From: JANMJD01 sp031371195
Lineage (GTDB): Bacteria; Actinomycetota; Acidimicrobiia; Acidimicrobiales; Ilumatobacteraceae
Reading direction: 5' to 3'
Assembly: GCA_031371195.1 (NCBI GenBank)
Contig: JANMJD010000515.1
Span: 1-20,512, forward strand
DNA length: 20,512 nt
Within the stretch, counting starts at the first letter, position 1. Each line of letters starts with the position of its first letter. The notes under the pieces were generated by a model that searched no databases, was not told the DNA's origin, and saw only the letters and a list, made by a program, of their open reading frames with translations. The position numbers and the translations under genes are program-made. Shown here one piece after another: positions 7,531 to 14,997 of the stretch.

Positions 7531-8505
7531 TCAGCGACCGGCGAGATGGGCGATGACCGGCGCCCACTCGTCGAGGTGGCGCTGGCCGACCGTCACATAG
7601 CTGATCCCCAGCGCCTCCCGCCGGGCCATCAGCGTGTCGCAGATCGACGACGGAGTGCCGATGAACGCGTGCGGGTTGGCGAGGATCGACTCGCCGCTGA
7701 CGCCGAATCTGGCACCGATCGCCTGGGCCGCGGCCATCGGTTGATCGGTGACGGCGATGAAGTAGGCGCCGATCTCCAACTCGATCTCGTCGAATCGATC
7801 GCCAGCACCCTCGCGCACCCAGCCGAGCTTCTCCTGCGTTCGCTCCAGCGTCGACGATGCCACACTGGCCGGACCGAGCTTGCCCGGCGAATTGTCGAAG
7901 TTGAAGCTGACGATGTCGGCCAGGCGCCCGGCGAGCCGCAACACTCGTGGCGAGCCCCCGCCGATCATCAGCGGCGGCCCGGGCTGTTGCACCGGCCGGG
8001 GCGTCCCGGTGAACCCGCTGACGTGCAGGTGCCGGCCCTGCACATCGATCGGCTCACCGCTCCAATGGGCCCGCAGCACGGCCACGGCCTCCTCCAGTCG
8101 TTCGATGCGGATACCCGGGCGATCCATCGGGATTCCGAGGCCTTCGTATTCGGCGGCCACCCAGCCGGCCCCGATGGCGGCCTCGAGCCGGCCGTCGGAC
8201 AACAGATCGACGGTGGCCAACTCCTTGGCGAGTACCGCCGGGTGGTGGTAGTCGACACAGAAAACGCGGCACCCGACCCGCAAGGTCGTAGTCACCGCCG
8301 CGGCCGCCATCATCGCCGAGATCGGGGCGACATCAACGGGCCGATGGCCACTGGCGTTGGCGATCTCGCCCGGGCCGAAGTGATGGTCGGTGGTGAACAG
8401 CGTCGTATAGCCGAGGTCCTCGGCCCGCCGGGCGAGGTCGAGCCACTGCCGGCCCGACGAACTTTCGAACGCCTGGAATCCGAACCGGAACGGGCGAGTG
8501 GTCAT
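7531..8505 (-). CDS. F420-dependent LLM-class oxidoreductase (TIGR03621-like)
   Basis: A 324-residue luciferase-like TIM-barrel oxidoreductase, probably using coenzyme F420 for hydride transfer. It starts MTTRPFRFGFQAFESS, followed by the barrel segments LFTTDHHFGPG, GCRVFCVDYHHPAVLAKELAT, LSDGRLEAAIGAGW, and PPLMIGGGSPRVLRLAGRLAD. The pattern resembles the actinobacterial TIGR03621 family by recall. AGGAG lies 6 bases before ATG 8505. The ATG overlaps the stop of the ThuA gene by four bases (ATGA), so translation is coupled. It is the last gene of a four-gene operon with two SDRs and a ThuA protein. The frame runs up to 8562, but that part lies inside the ThuA gene. F420 use is inferred from family; the substrate is unknown. 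Confidence 0.88.
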   Translation of the reverse strand: MTTRPFRFGFQAFESSSGRQWLDLARRAEDLGYTTLFTTDHHFGPGEIANASGHRPVDVAPISAMMAAAAVTTTLRVGCRVFCVDYHHPAVLAKELATVDLLSDGRLEAAIGAGWVAAEYEGLGIPMDRPGIRIERLEEAVAVLRAHWSGEPIDVQGRHLHVSGFTGTPRPVQQPGPPLMIGGGSPRVLRLAGRLADIVSFNFDNSPGKLGPASVASSTLERTQEKLGWVREGAGDRFDEIELEIGAYFIAVTDQPMAAAQAIGARFGVSGESILANPHAFIGTPSSICDTLMARREALGISYVTVGQRHLDEWAPVIAHLAGR

Positions 8506-9353
8506 CGTGAACTCCTGTGCTGGCGACGATGGGATGGCGGTGCCGGGTTGGCGGCCGCCCACTGCCGAGCCTCGGTCGACCCGACCCAGTCGACGGCGTT
8601 GCCGATCAGCCGACGATAGGGCGCAAGGCCGAACGTGACGGCGGTATCGCCGGGCTGGACATAGACAAGTGGGCTGCGCCCGGCGACCTTGGCCCAGGCG
8701 ATGAGGTTGGATGCCGGGGGGTGCTCAGCGCAATTCGGGGCCCGGTCGGCACCGACGACGACATGCTCGTACGTACGGACGAACCGTTCGCCGGAGAAGT
8801 CGGCATCAGCTCTGAGCAGGGGGATCACCTCTTCCTCGAAGATCGGGCAGCAGTACAGCTCGTCGGTCAGGGCGAAGTCGGCCACTCCGGCGCACACGGG
8901 GTGGCCGGCGCCGACGACACGGGCGGTGTAGGCGTCGATGTACGTTCCCGACGACGGCCACTCGCCACCGCGCAGCCTCCCGGCGGCGTAGTTGAACCGG
9001 CCGCCGAGCGCATCGGCCCAACCATCCCACGACGGCCACGACGCCAACGAGTGATGAGTGACGAGCAGGGGCTGGCCGGCGTCGAGCAGTTCGGTGAGGG
9101 CAGCGACGGTGGCCGGCGACGGATCGATCGGTCGGGGCGGCTCACCGCGACGCAGCTGCAACCCGGCGATGTCGTGCAGCACGATCACATCCCATGCGCC
9201 GGCCAGCGCGGGGGTCAGCCATGCCTGAGCCGAAGGCTGCACGGCGTGCGCCCACGCCCAGCCGCGCTCGACGGACAGGTCGGTGAACATGCTCCACAGC
9301 GCCGAGTGGTCGACACTGTGGCCTCCGGTGACGACCAGTACCCGCACCACCAC
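8502..9353 (-). CDS. ThuA-domain (trehalose-utilisation-like) protein
   Basis: A 283-residue protein of the ThuA family, which has a class I glutamine-amidotransferase-like fold and whose biochemical function is poorly known. It opens with the strand VLVVTGGHSVDHSALW, then WDVIVLHDIAG, QPLLVTHHSLASW and GGRFNYAAG. The family block GHPVCAGVADFALTDELY follows, and PLVYVQPGDTAVTFGLAPYR near the end. Three consecutive GTG codons (9353, 9350, 9347) could be the start; the first shares a base with the TAG stop of the upstream SDR. The end overlaps the LLM start by four bases. A much longer frame upstream is only the antiphase of the SDR. ThuA proteins often sit beside sugar oxidoreductases, so a glycoside- or polyol-like substrate is possible for this operon. 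Confidence 0.82.
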   Translation of the reverse strand: MVVRVLVVTGGHSVDHSALWSMFTDLSVERGWAWAHAVQPSAQAWLTPALAGAWDVIVLHDIAGLQLRRGEPPRPIDPSPATVAALTELLDAGQPLLVTHHSLASWPSWDGWADALGGRFNYAAGRLRGGEWPSSGTYIDAYTARVVGAGHPVCAGVADFALTDELYCCPIFEEEVIPLLRADADFSGERFVRTYEHVVVGADRAPNCAEHPPASNLIAWAKVAGRSPLVYVQPGDTAVTFGLAPYRRLIGNAVDWVGSTEARQWAAANPAPPSHRRQHRSSR

Positions 9354-10123
9354 TAGAACCCGATCCGCTGGGTGAACCCGCCGTCGACTACCACATTCTG
9401 CCCGGTGACCCACGATGCCGCCGGGCTGGCCAGGAAGGCGACCACGTTGGCCACCTCCTCGGGTGTCCCCTGCCTGCCCGATGGCTGACGAGCGACGTTG
9501 GCCGCGTAGTACTCCGGCTTGCCCCGCTTGATGCGGTCCCAGGAGCCGCCCTCGACGTAGATCGGACCCGGCGACACGACGTTGGCCCGTACTCCGTTCG
9601 GTGCCTCCTGCTTGGCGACCTGGGCGATGTAGTTGATCAACGCGGCCTTCACCGCGCCATAGCTCAGCCCGCCGCCCGGATAGTCGTGGTATTCGACGGC
9701 GGTGATCGTGCCCAGTTGGACGATTCCCCCGACGTCTGACGCCCGCAGGTAGGGCAACGCCGCGTCGATCATCGTCACCGCCGACAGGATGTCGACCTCG
9801 AAGCTGCGCCGCCAGCCGTCGGGGGTCGGCGGGATGCCACCAAGGGCGCTTGCGTTCGACACCAGCACATCGATGCCACCGAATTGCTCGGCCGATGCGA
9901 CCACCCACTCGGCCAACGCGGTGTGGTCCGCTACGTCGACGGCCGAGCCGATCAACCGGTGATCGGCGCCGCGGGAGGCGACGAACGCGTCGATGCCCTC
10001 TACCCCTCGGGCGCATACCGCGACGTGCATCCCCTCGGCGAGGAGGCGCTCGGCGACGCTGCGCCCGATCCCACGGCTTGCCGCAGTCACCAGCGCCACG
10101 CGCCCGGCCAGTTCGAGATCCAT
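9353..10123 (-). CDS. Short-chain dehydrogenase/reductase (SDR)
   Basis: A 256-residue classical SDR, an NAD(P)-dependent alcohol/ketone oxidoreductase. The Rossmann motif is TAASRGIG (13-20). NAS at 90-92 replaces NAG. The catalytic Tyr155 and Lys159 lie in YGAVK, and the end is GQNVVVDGGF. The usual catalytic Ser position falls in LGTITAVE, where Thr139 stands instead, so the Ser is probably replaced by Thr. Arg17 after TAAS is compatible with NADPH. GAGGAG lies 7 bases before ATG 10123. It starts 30 bases after the upstream SDR gene and its stop overlaps the ThuA start, so it is clearly in the operon. Substrate unknown. Confidence 0.9.
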   Translation of the reverse strand: MDLELAGRVALVTAASRGIGRSVAERLLAEGMHVAVCARGVEGIDAFVASRGADHRLIGSAVDVADHTALAEWVVASAEQFGGIDVLVSNASALGGIPPTPDGWRRSFEVDILSAVTMIDAALPYLRASDVGGIVQLGTITAVEYHDYPGGGLSYGAVKAALINYIAQVAKQEAPNGVRANVVSPGPIYVEGGSWDRIKRGKPEYYAANVARQPSGRQGTPEEVANVVAFLASPAASWVTGQNVVVDGGFTQRIGF

Positions 10124-10153
10124 CGATGTACTCCTCGGTCGTGAACGGCCCGC

Positions 10154-10942
10154 TCAGCGGGCCAGGTACCCGGCATCCACGGCCAGCGCGTGTCCCATCG
10201 TGAACGATGACGCCTCGGAACACAACCACAACGCCGCCTGGGCGATCTCGTCGGCACGACCGAACCGACCGATCAGGCTGAGCCGCGAGACCACGTCGGC
10301 TTCGACGCGACCGCGGCGCTCCATCGCCTTGCGCAGCATCGGGGTGTCGATCGAGCCGGGCAGGATCGAGTTGATCCGGATGCCCTGCCCGGCGTAGTCG
10401 ATCGCCGCCGACCGGGTGAGGCCCAGTGCGGCATGTTTCGACGTGGTGTACGCCGGCTGGTTGGGCTGCGGGCGCAGCGAATTGGTCGAACCGATGTTGA
10501 CGACCGCCCCGCCCTGTCCGCCGGCAAGCATCGCCCGGATCTCGTACTTCATCGACAGGAACAGGCCTCGCACGTTGATCGCCTGAATGCGATCGAACAC
10601 CGCCTCGTCACAGTCGGCCAGCGCCGAGCTCTCGTGTTCGATTGCGGCGGCGTTGACGGCACAGGTCAACCGTCCGAATCGATCGACGGCCAGGGCCACC
10701 GCGGCCTCGACGTCGGCGGCGTCCGACACGTCGCAGCGGCGGTACACCACCTCACCCTCGCCCTGTCGCCCGGCTTCGGAGGCCAGACGAACCGTCTCGG
10801 CTCCGCCGTCGTCATCGACATCGGCGACGACGACCTTGGCGCCGGCCTTGGCAAACGCGACGCTGATCGCTCGACCCATCCCTCCGGAACCGCCGGTGAC
10901 CAGGGCGACATCACCGACGAATGACAACTGGACACTGCTCAC
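10154..10942 (-). CDS. Short-chain dehydrogenase/reductase (SDR), first gene of the operon
   Basis: A 262-residue classical SDR. The nucleotide motif is TGGSGGMG (16-23), with Asp41 at the end of beta-2, which favours NAD over NADP. NAA (97-99) stands for NAG. The catalytic set is Ser152 in NIGST, Tyr165 and Lys169 in YTTSK. It ends with GHALAVDAGY. The start is GTG 10942 with a good GGAGG 7 bases upstream; no ATG is suitable. It leads the minus-strand operon SDR-SDR-ThuA-LLM and is divergent from the FadR-type regulator, which probably controls it. It would most simply be an alcohol dehydrogenase acting on the pathway substrate, but that is inferred. Confidence 0.92.
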   Translation of the reverse strand: MSSVQLSFVGDVALVTGGSGGMGRAISVAFAKAGAKVVVADVDDDGGAETVRLASEAGRQGEGEVVYRRCDVSDAADVEAAVALAVDRFGRLTCAVNAAAIEHESSALADCDEAVFDRIQAINVRGLFLSMKYEIRAMLAGGQGGAVVNIGSTNSLRPQPNQPAYTTSKHAALGLTRSAAIDYAGQGIRINSILPGSIDTPMLRKAMERRGRVEADVVSRLSLIGRFGRADEIAQAALWLCSEASSFTMGHALAVDAGYLAR

Positions 10943-11003
10943 AGCTCAACCTCCGAGGAAACAAGACGGACGCCCGCGGATCATCGTGACGGCCGGACTT
11001 CGC

Positions 11004-11054
11004 AGAGTATGACGACTCCTACCGTCGATGTCATTGTCGATGTCATGTCGATTA
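11004..11054 (-). promoter_or_regulatory. Putative promoter and operator repeats of the SDR-ThuA-LLM operon
   Basis: On the plus strand GTCGATGTCAT occurs at 11024-11034 and 11036-11046, with a partial third GTCGAT at 11047. The 12-base spacing is close to one helical turn. Read on the minus strand, these contain ATGACA, near a -35 consensus, about 19 bases before TACTCT (11009-11004), a TANNNT -10. Repeats overlapping a promoter between an operon and a divergent FadR-type gene are a reasonable operator candidate. Not tested. Confidence 0.4.
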
Positions 11055-11190
11055 CTCGTCGCAATCCTTCTGGTGGCCCCCTCATGTCGGGACCGATGCA
11101 CTACCCTGCGCTGATCGCTGCGCCTGCGGCATTCATCAGGATGTATTTCAGGCCGTCGAGATCATCCCTGACGTGAGAGGAAGTCCGTCC

Positions 11191-11991
11191 GTGGCATCGA
11201 GAACAGGCCCGGACCGACCGCCGCACTCCGCCGGTCGGCCGCTGGAGATCGTTGCCTCGGTGTCGCTCAGCCGCCCGCTGAAGACTGCTGAGCTCGTCGC
11301 TCGCGAGATCGTGCGTCACATCGTCTCCGACGGAATGCGCAGCGGCGATCCGCTGCCACCGGAGTCGGCGATGCTCGAGCAGCACGGCGTCAGTCGGGAG
11401 TCGTTGCGCGAAGGGCTGCGCCTGCTCGAGGTGCAGGGCCTGATCCGAATCCGGCGTGGACCGGGCGGCGGGCCGACGGTAGGGCAGGTCGACGCCGCCA
11501 ACTTCGGCCGGACCTCGACGCTGTACTTCCACCTGTCGGGCGCCTCGTACGAGGAATTGTTCGACGCATGGGTGGTCGCCGAGTCGATCATGGCCGCCCG
11601 AGCGGCACGACATCCGGTCGCCGCCGATCGCCGCCGGGCGATGGCCCCGTACGTGCAACCGCATCCACCCGAGAATCCCGATGACCTCGACGCCTTCGTC
11701 CTGCTTCACACCAGCTTCCACACGGCCATCACCCGCCTGGGCCGCAACCGGGTGATCGAGCTCATGTTCCCCTCCTTCGGTCAGATCGTCAGCCACCACA
11801 TGATGTTGCGCGACGACCCCCGTCGTCTGGCCGACATGCTCCAACACGACCATCGCACGCTGGCCGAGGCCGTCATCGCCGGCCGTTCCCGCCTGGCGGC
11901 ACAGCTGATGGAGGAGCATGTCGAACGGATCGTCACCCTGCACCGCGAGCATTCCCACCTCGACACCGGCGACATCATCGAGTGGCTCTGA
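11191..11991 (+). CDS. FadR/GntR-family transcriptional regulator (FCD domain)
   Basis: A 266-residue DNA-binding regulator. The N-terminal winged helix-turn-helix includes ELVAREIVRHIVSDG, GDPLPPESAMLEQHGVS and RESLREGLRLLEVQGLI. The C-terminal all-helical FCD ligand-binding domain contains the FHTAITRLGRNRVIELMF, HDHRTLAEAVIAG and MEEHVERI helices, whose His residues fit the metal/ligand site usual in FCD proteins. I chose GTG 11191 because GAGAGGAAG lies 7 bases upstream; an earlier GTG at 11173 has none. It is divergent from the SDR-SDR-ThuA-LLM operon across 248 bases carrying direct repeats, so it probably represses that operon and responds to a carboxylate or pathway metabolite. Effector unknown. 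Confidence 0.9.
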   Translation: MASRTGPDRPPHSAGRPLEIVASVSLSRPLKTAELVAREIVRHIVSDGMRSGDPLPPESAMLEQHGVSRESLREGLRLLEVQGLIRIRRGPGGGPTVGQVDAANFGRTSTLYFHLSGASYEELFDAWVVAESIMAARAARHPVAADRRRAMAPYVQPHPPENPDDLDAFVLLHTSFHTAITRLGRNRVIELMFPSFGQIVSHHMMLRDDPRRLADMLQHDHRTLAEAVIAGRSRLAAQLMEEHVERIVTLHREHSHLDTGDIIEWL

Positions 11992-12009
11992 TCGGCTCGG
12001 AACCCGGGC

Positions 12010-13749
12010 TCACTTGGCGTCCGACCAACGGTCGACGACGCTGATATCGGCGACGAACCGCACCCCCTCCATCGGTGACCACCGAGCCGCGGCCTCGTCG
12101 AGACACTGGACAAGTAGCCGGGCGACGTCCTCTGCACGGTCGGCCGGGGCGTGGACCAGCAGTTCGTCATGTAGACCCAGCACGATGCGCGCCCCGGCGG
12201 CAGCCGACCGGGCGCGCATCGTGACGGCCCACACCTTGAAGAACTCCGCGGCTGCGCCCTGGACGACGGCATTGCGGGCGTAGCGCCCTCGTGCCGCCGC
12301 CCGGCTGCGGGCATCACGGTCGCTCAAGCCGTCCGTACCGGTCGACCCCATACGGATCAGACGTCCGCCGTACGTCCGCACATCCCGGCCGGTCTGGCCG
12401 GCGACATCGGCGGCCTCGAGATAGGCCATGGCCACCTTGTACGAGGTCTGCAAGCGGCGCAGCGCGTGTGCACCCTGGCCCGTCGTCTGGCCGTACATCG
12501 CCCCGAGCACAGCCAACTTCGCCGTTGGACGATCGACTCCCAACTGCGTCGCGACCGGGGTGTACATGTCGTCGGCGCGGGTGGCCGCGGCCAGGGCGTC
12601 GTCGCCCGATACGGCCGCCAGGATTCGCGGCTCGATCTGGCCGAGATCGGCCCGCACGAACCGGTGGCCGGCCTCGGCGACGACGGCGGCGCGCATGTGG
12701 GCCGGCATGTTGTGCAGACCGGCCGACGCCGTCATCCGACCGGCGGCGCCGTCGCAGCCCGACCATTCGCCGCGCAACCGGCCATCGGCGCCGATGTGGT
12801 CGTCGAGCCACCCGTAGCCGTAGGTCGTCGAGATCCGTTCGGCCTTGCGCCACAGCAGCAGGGCATCGATCAGCGGATGGGTGCCCTGCATCGCCTTGAG
12901 CCGCCAGGCGCGGGTATCGGGGACGTCGACGCCGATCGCCTTGAGCAGCGAGCGCACCTGTAGCGGATTGCGCAGGTCGGCGGCCACCCCGGCGGGAGCG
13001 TGGGCCAGCACCTCGGCATCTCGTTGGGCGCGTTGGGCCAGCGCCTCGGCCATCGTCGACGGGCGCGGGCCGACCAACTCGGCGATCATCGCCTCGGCGG
13101 CGTCGCGATTCATCGGCAGCCCGTCGTGGGCCAACTCGGCGCAGAGCAGCTCGGCCGCCGACTCCGAGCGAGCCGTGGCAATCGCGGCGCGGTGACCCGT
13201 CAGCCCGCTCAGATGGGCGACCTGGTGCGAGCGGGCGACCAGCGCCAGTCGAGCCCACTGGGCCAGCCGATCGGCGGACGCCGCCCACCCCCCGGCGACC
13301 CACGACGCCTGCAGGTAGCCGTCGGTTCGAATCGGATCGGCCGACTCCGGTTCGGCCATCCGGGAGAACAGGTCATCGGGGTCGGGGCTCGGCAGCGCTT
13401 CGGTCGGCAGGTCGTGGAGCTGGGCCCAGATACGGCCGGGATCGGTCCGCCAGCCTCCGGTGATGAACCGCTGCACGACGGCGACATCCCAGCATCGAGC
13501 AAGTCGCACGCCGCCATGTTGCAGCGCGGCCGGGGTCTCGATCGACCACCAGACCCACCGGGGGGCGATCTCGGTCTCGATGGCGGCAATCACGACGAAC
13601 GGATCGGCCTGGCCAATCGGCAGGGACCACGACGCGGTTGCCGTCGACAACCCGACCCCGACGGCGTGATCGATGGCGACCCCGAGCACCGCCGACGCAT
13701 CGAGCGACTCGCGGATCTGGGTGAGCAGGGCCACGGTCGACGACTCCAT
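12010..13749 (-). CDS. Family A DNA polymerase (Pol I-like) with degenerate 3'-5' exonuclease region
   Basis: A 579-residue family A polymerase of the actinobacterial group often labelled bifunctional 3'-5' exonuclease/DNA polymerase. It lacks the 5' nuclease domain of PolA. Polymerase motif A is DLGQIEPR (Asp368), motif B RPTAKLAVLGAMYG (Lys411, Tyr419), and motif C LHDELLV (His527, Asp528, Glu529), with RNAVVQGAAAEFFK before it. The N-terminal ~200 residues have only a vestige of the exonuclease (RCWDVAVVQR); no DxE or YxxxD catalytic set is visible. Motif B has Leu where Pol I usually has Phe. ATG 13749 with AGGG 9 bases upstream was preferred to GTG 13767, which has no ribosome site. It converges on the regulator with an 18-base gap. 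It is probably a repair or translesion enzyme, by family inference. Confidence 0.9.
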   Translation of the reverse strand: MESSTVALLTQIRESLDASAVLGVAIDHAVGVGLSTATASWSLPIGQADPFVVIAAIETEIAPRWVWWSIETPAALQHGGVRLARCWDVAVVQRFITGGWRTDPGRIWAQLHDLPTEALPSPDPDDLFSRMAEPESADPIRTDGYLQASWVAGGWAASADRLAQWARLALVARSHQVAHLSGLTGHRAAIATARSESAAELLCAELAHDGLPMNRDAAEAMIAELVGPRPSTMAEALAQRAQRDAEVLAHAPAGVAADLRNPLQVRSLLKAIGVDVPDTRAWRLKAMQGTHPLIDALLLWRKAERISTTYGYGWLDDHIGADGRLRGEWSGCDGAAGRMTASAGLHNMPAHMRAAVVAEAGHRFVRADLGQIEPRILAAVSGDDALAAATRADDMYTPVATQLGVDRPTAKLAVLGAMYGQTTGQGAHALRRLQTSYKVAMAYLEAADVAGQTGRDVRTYGGRLIRMGSTGTDGLSDRDARSRAAARGRYARNAVVQGAAAEFFKVWAVTMRARSAAAGARIVLGLHDELLVHAPADRAEDVARLLVQCLDEAAARWSPMEGVRFVADISVVDRWSDAK

Positions 13750-13824
13750 CGCCTGCCACCCTGCCACCTGGCCGGGCTCGACGTGCGTCCCCGGTAGGCT
13801 TCATCGGCAGTTGACCCTGTGGGC

Positions 13825-13839
13825 GGAGATCGGTTCTCC
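13825..13839 (+). promoter_or_regulatory. Hairpin covering the ribosome site of the GH26-like gene
   Basis: GGAGA (13825-13829) and TCTCC (13835-13839) form a perfect 5-pair stem with a TCGGT loop, ending immediately before ATG 13840. The only Shine-Dalgarno-like bases are in the 5' arm, so folding would hide them. A small hairpin like this may simply be chance. Confidence 0.35.
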
Positions 13840-14934
13840 ATGACATTTTTCTCGAACAGGCATCGGATCCGGGCCGGTGTCGCCATGTTTGCCGTGCTCC
13901 TACCGGCGGCGGTGCCGACGGCGGCACCGGTGGCGCATGCCCGCGCCGGCAGCCCTGTATCGATGCGCTGGGGCGCCCATGTCGTCCAGGACAACGCCCC
14001 GACCGAGCTGGCGGCAGTCGTCAACCTGGAGAATGCCGTTGGGCGACGGTTCTCGGTCTCCCGCGTGTATTCGCAATGGGGAGAGGCGTTCCCCGACGCG
14101 TTCGAGACCTCGTTGAACTATGGCGGTAGGACACTGTTGTTGTCGGTCAAGCCGCGGCGGTCGAACGGCGCAAACATCGGCTGGGCGCAGATCGCCGCCG
14201 CCCAGCCGGGAAGCGCGCTGTACAACGAGATGAAGCAACTCGGTGATCAATTCCGCACGTTCGGCGACCCGATGTATTTCATCTTCCATCACGAGCCCGA
14301 GGCCGACTCCAACACCGCCTTCGGGACGTCGGCCGACTATGTCGCCGCCTGGCGCAAGCTGGTGACCGTCATCCGCGGCCAGGGAGCGACCAACGTCAAG
14401 TTCCTGTGGACGATGATCGACTACTCGTTCACCCTGTCCCCGCCGGATCGGCGAGCGGCGATGTCGTGGTATCCGGGCGACGCCTACGTCGACGCGATCG
14501 GTGAGGACGCCTACAACTGGTACACGTGCCGGGGACGTGGCGAGCCGTGGCGGTCGTTGCAGGAGATCATCGATCCACTGCGGGTGTTCGGCGCGGCCCA
14601 TGCCGACAAGGAGTTGTGGCTGCCCGAGTTCGGCACGGTCGAGGACCCGGCCGTGGCGGGCCGCAAGGGACAGTGGCTTCGCGACACGGCCACCCTGTTC
14701 GCTGCGCCGGGCTGGGAGCAGTTCCGCGGGGTGGCGTACTTCCACGACGCCGACCAGAACAGCCCTGCCTGCCGGTGGTATCTCGATACCTCACCGACCA
14801 GTATCTCCGGTGCGGCAGCCGCCGGCGCCGCACCGGTGTTCGGTGGAGTCGTCGTCGGTCCACCCTGCGTCAACGTCGGCATCTCGTGCGGAGCGATCGC
14901 CACCCAGGGCGCCGTCCGTATTCGCCGGCCGTAG
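13840..14934 (+). CDS. Secreted GH26-like glycoside hydrolase
   Basis: A 364-residue protein with a Sec signal peptide: basic SNRHRIR, a hydrophobic core to about 32, and likely cleavage after VAHA (34). The mature part is a TIM-barrel of the GH26 (beta-mannanase/endo-glucanase) type. Hallmarks are MRWGAHV at the first strand, FIFHHEPE (148-154) with Glu152 as likely acid/base, and WLPEFGTVED (260-269) with Glu263 as likely nucleophile. VAYFHD near 299 is the last strand. A C-terminal ~40-residue Gly/Ala/Pro-rich tail carries two Cys. ATG 13840 was preferred to a GTG at 13819 because it puts the basic part of the signal peptide at the start. The target polysaccharide (mannan, beta-glucan or cell-wall glycan) cannot be told from sequence. 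Confidence 0.83.
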   Translation: MTFFSNRHRIRAGVAMFAVLLPAAVPTAAPVAHARAGSPVSMRWGAHVVQDNAPTELAAVVNLENAVGRRFSVSRVYSQWGEAFPDAFETSLNYGGRTLLLSVKPRRSNGANIGWAQIAAAQPGSALYNEMKQLGDQFRTFGDPMYFIFHHEPEADSNTAFGTSADYVAAWRKLVTVIRGQGATNVKFLWTMIDYSFTLSPPDRRAAMSWYPGDAYVDAIGEDAYNWYTCRGRGEPWRSLQEIIDPLRVFGAAHADKELWLPEFGTVEDPAVAGRKGQWLRDTATLFAAPGWEQFRGVAYFHDADQNSPACRWYLDTSPTSISGAAAAGAAPVFGGVVVGPPCVNVGISCGAIATQGAVRIRRP

Positions 14935-14955
14935 GCGGCGCTCGTCAGGCCTCGC

Positions 14956-14976
14956 ACGACGGCACCGGGCTGTCGT
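14956..14976. terminator. Bidirectional hairpin between GH26-like and helicase genes
   Basis: ACGACGGC pairs with GCTGTCGT (8 pairs, one G-T wobble) around an ACCGG loop. It lies in the 63-base gap between the two convergent stops. No T tract follows on either side, as is common in actinobacteria. Confidence 0.45.
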
Positions 14977-14997
14977 CCGGTCTGTCGCCCGGTCGGG

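Noticed and set aside
9354..10229. Long N-terminal extension of the ThuA frame through the SDR gene
   Set aside because: The extension is Arg-rich and antiphase to a real SDR with a ribosome site, so the ThuA gene starts at the GTG cluster at 9347-9353.
10943..11190. Possible small RNA, riboswitch or small gene in the 248-base divergent gap
   Set aside because: No open frame with a ribosome site and no recognisable riboswitch core was seen; promoter and operator repeats explain the region better.
12466..12963. Plus-strand frames opposite the polymerase gene
   Set aside because: They lie over the polymerase palm and fingers motifs and are Arg/Gly-rich with no family signature.
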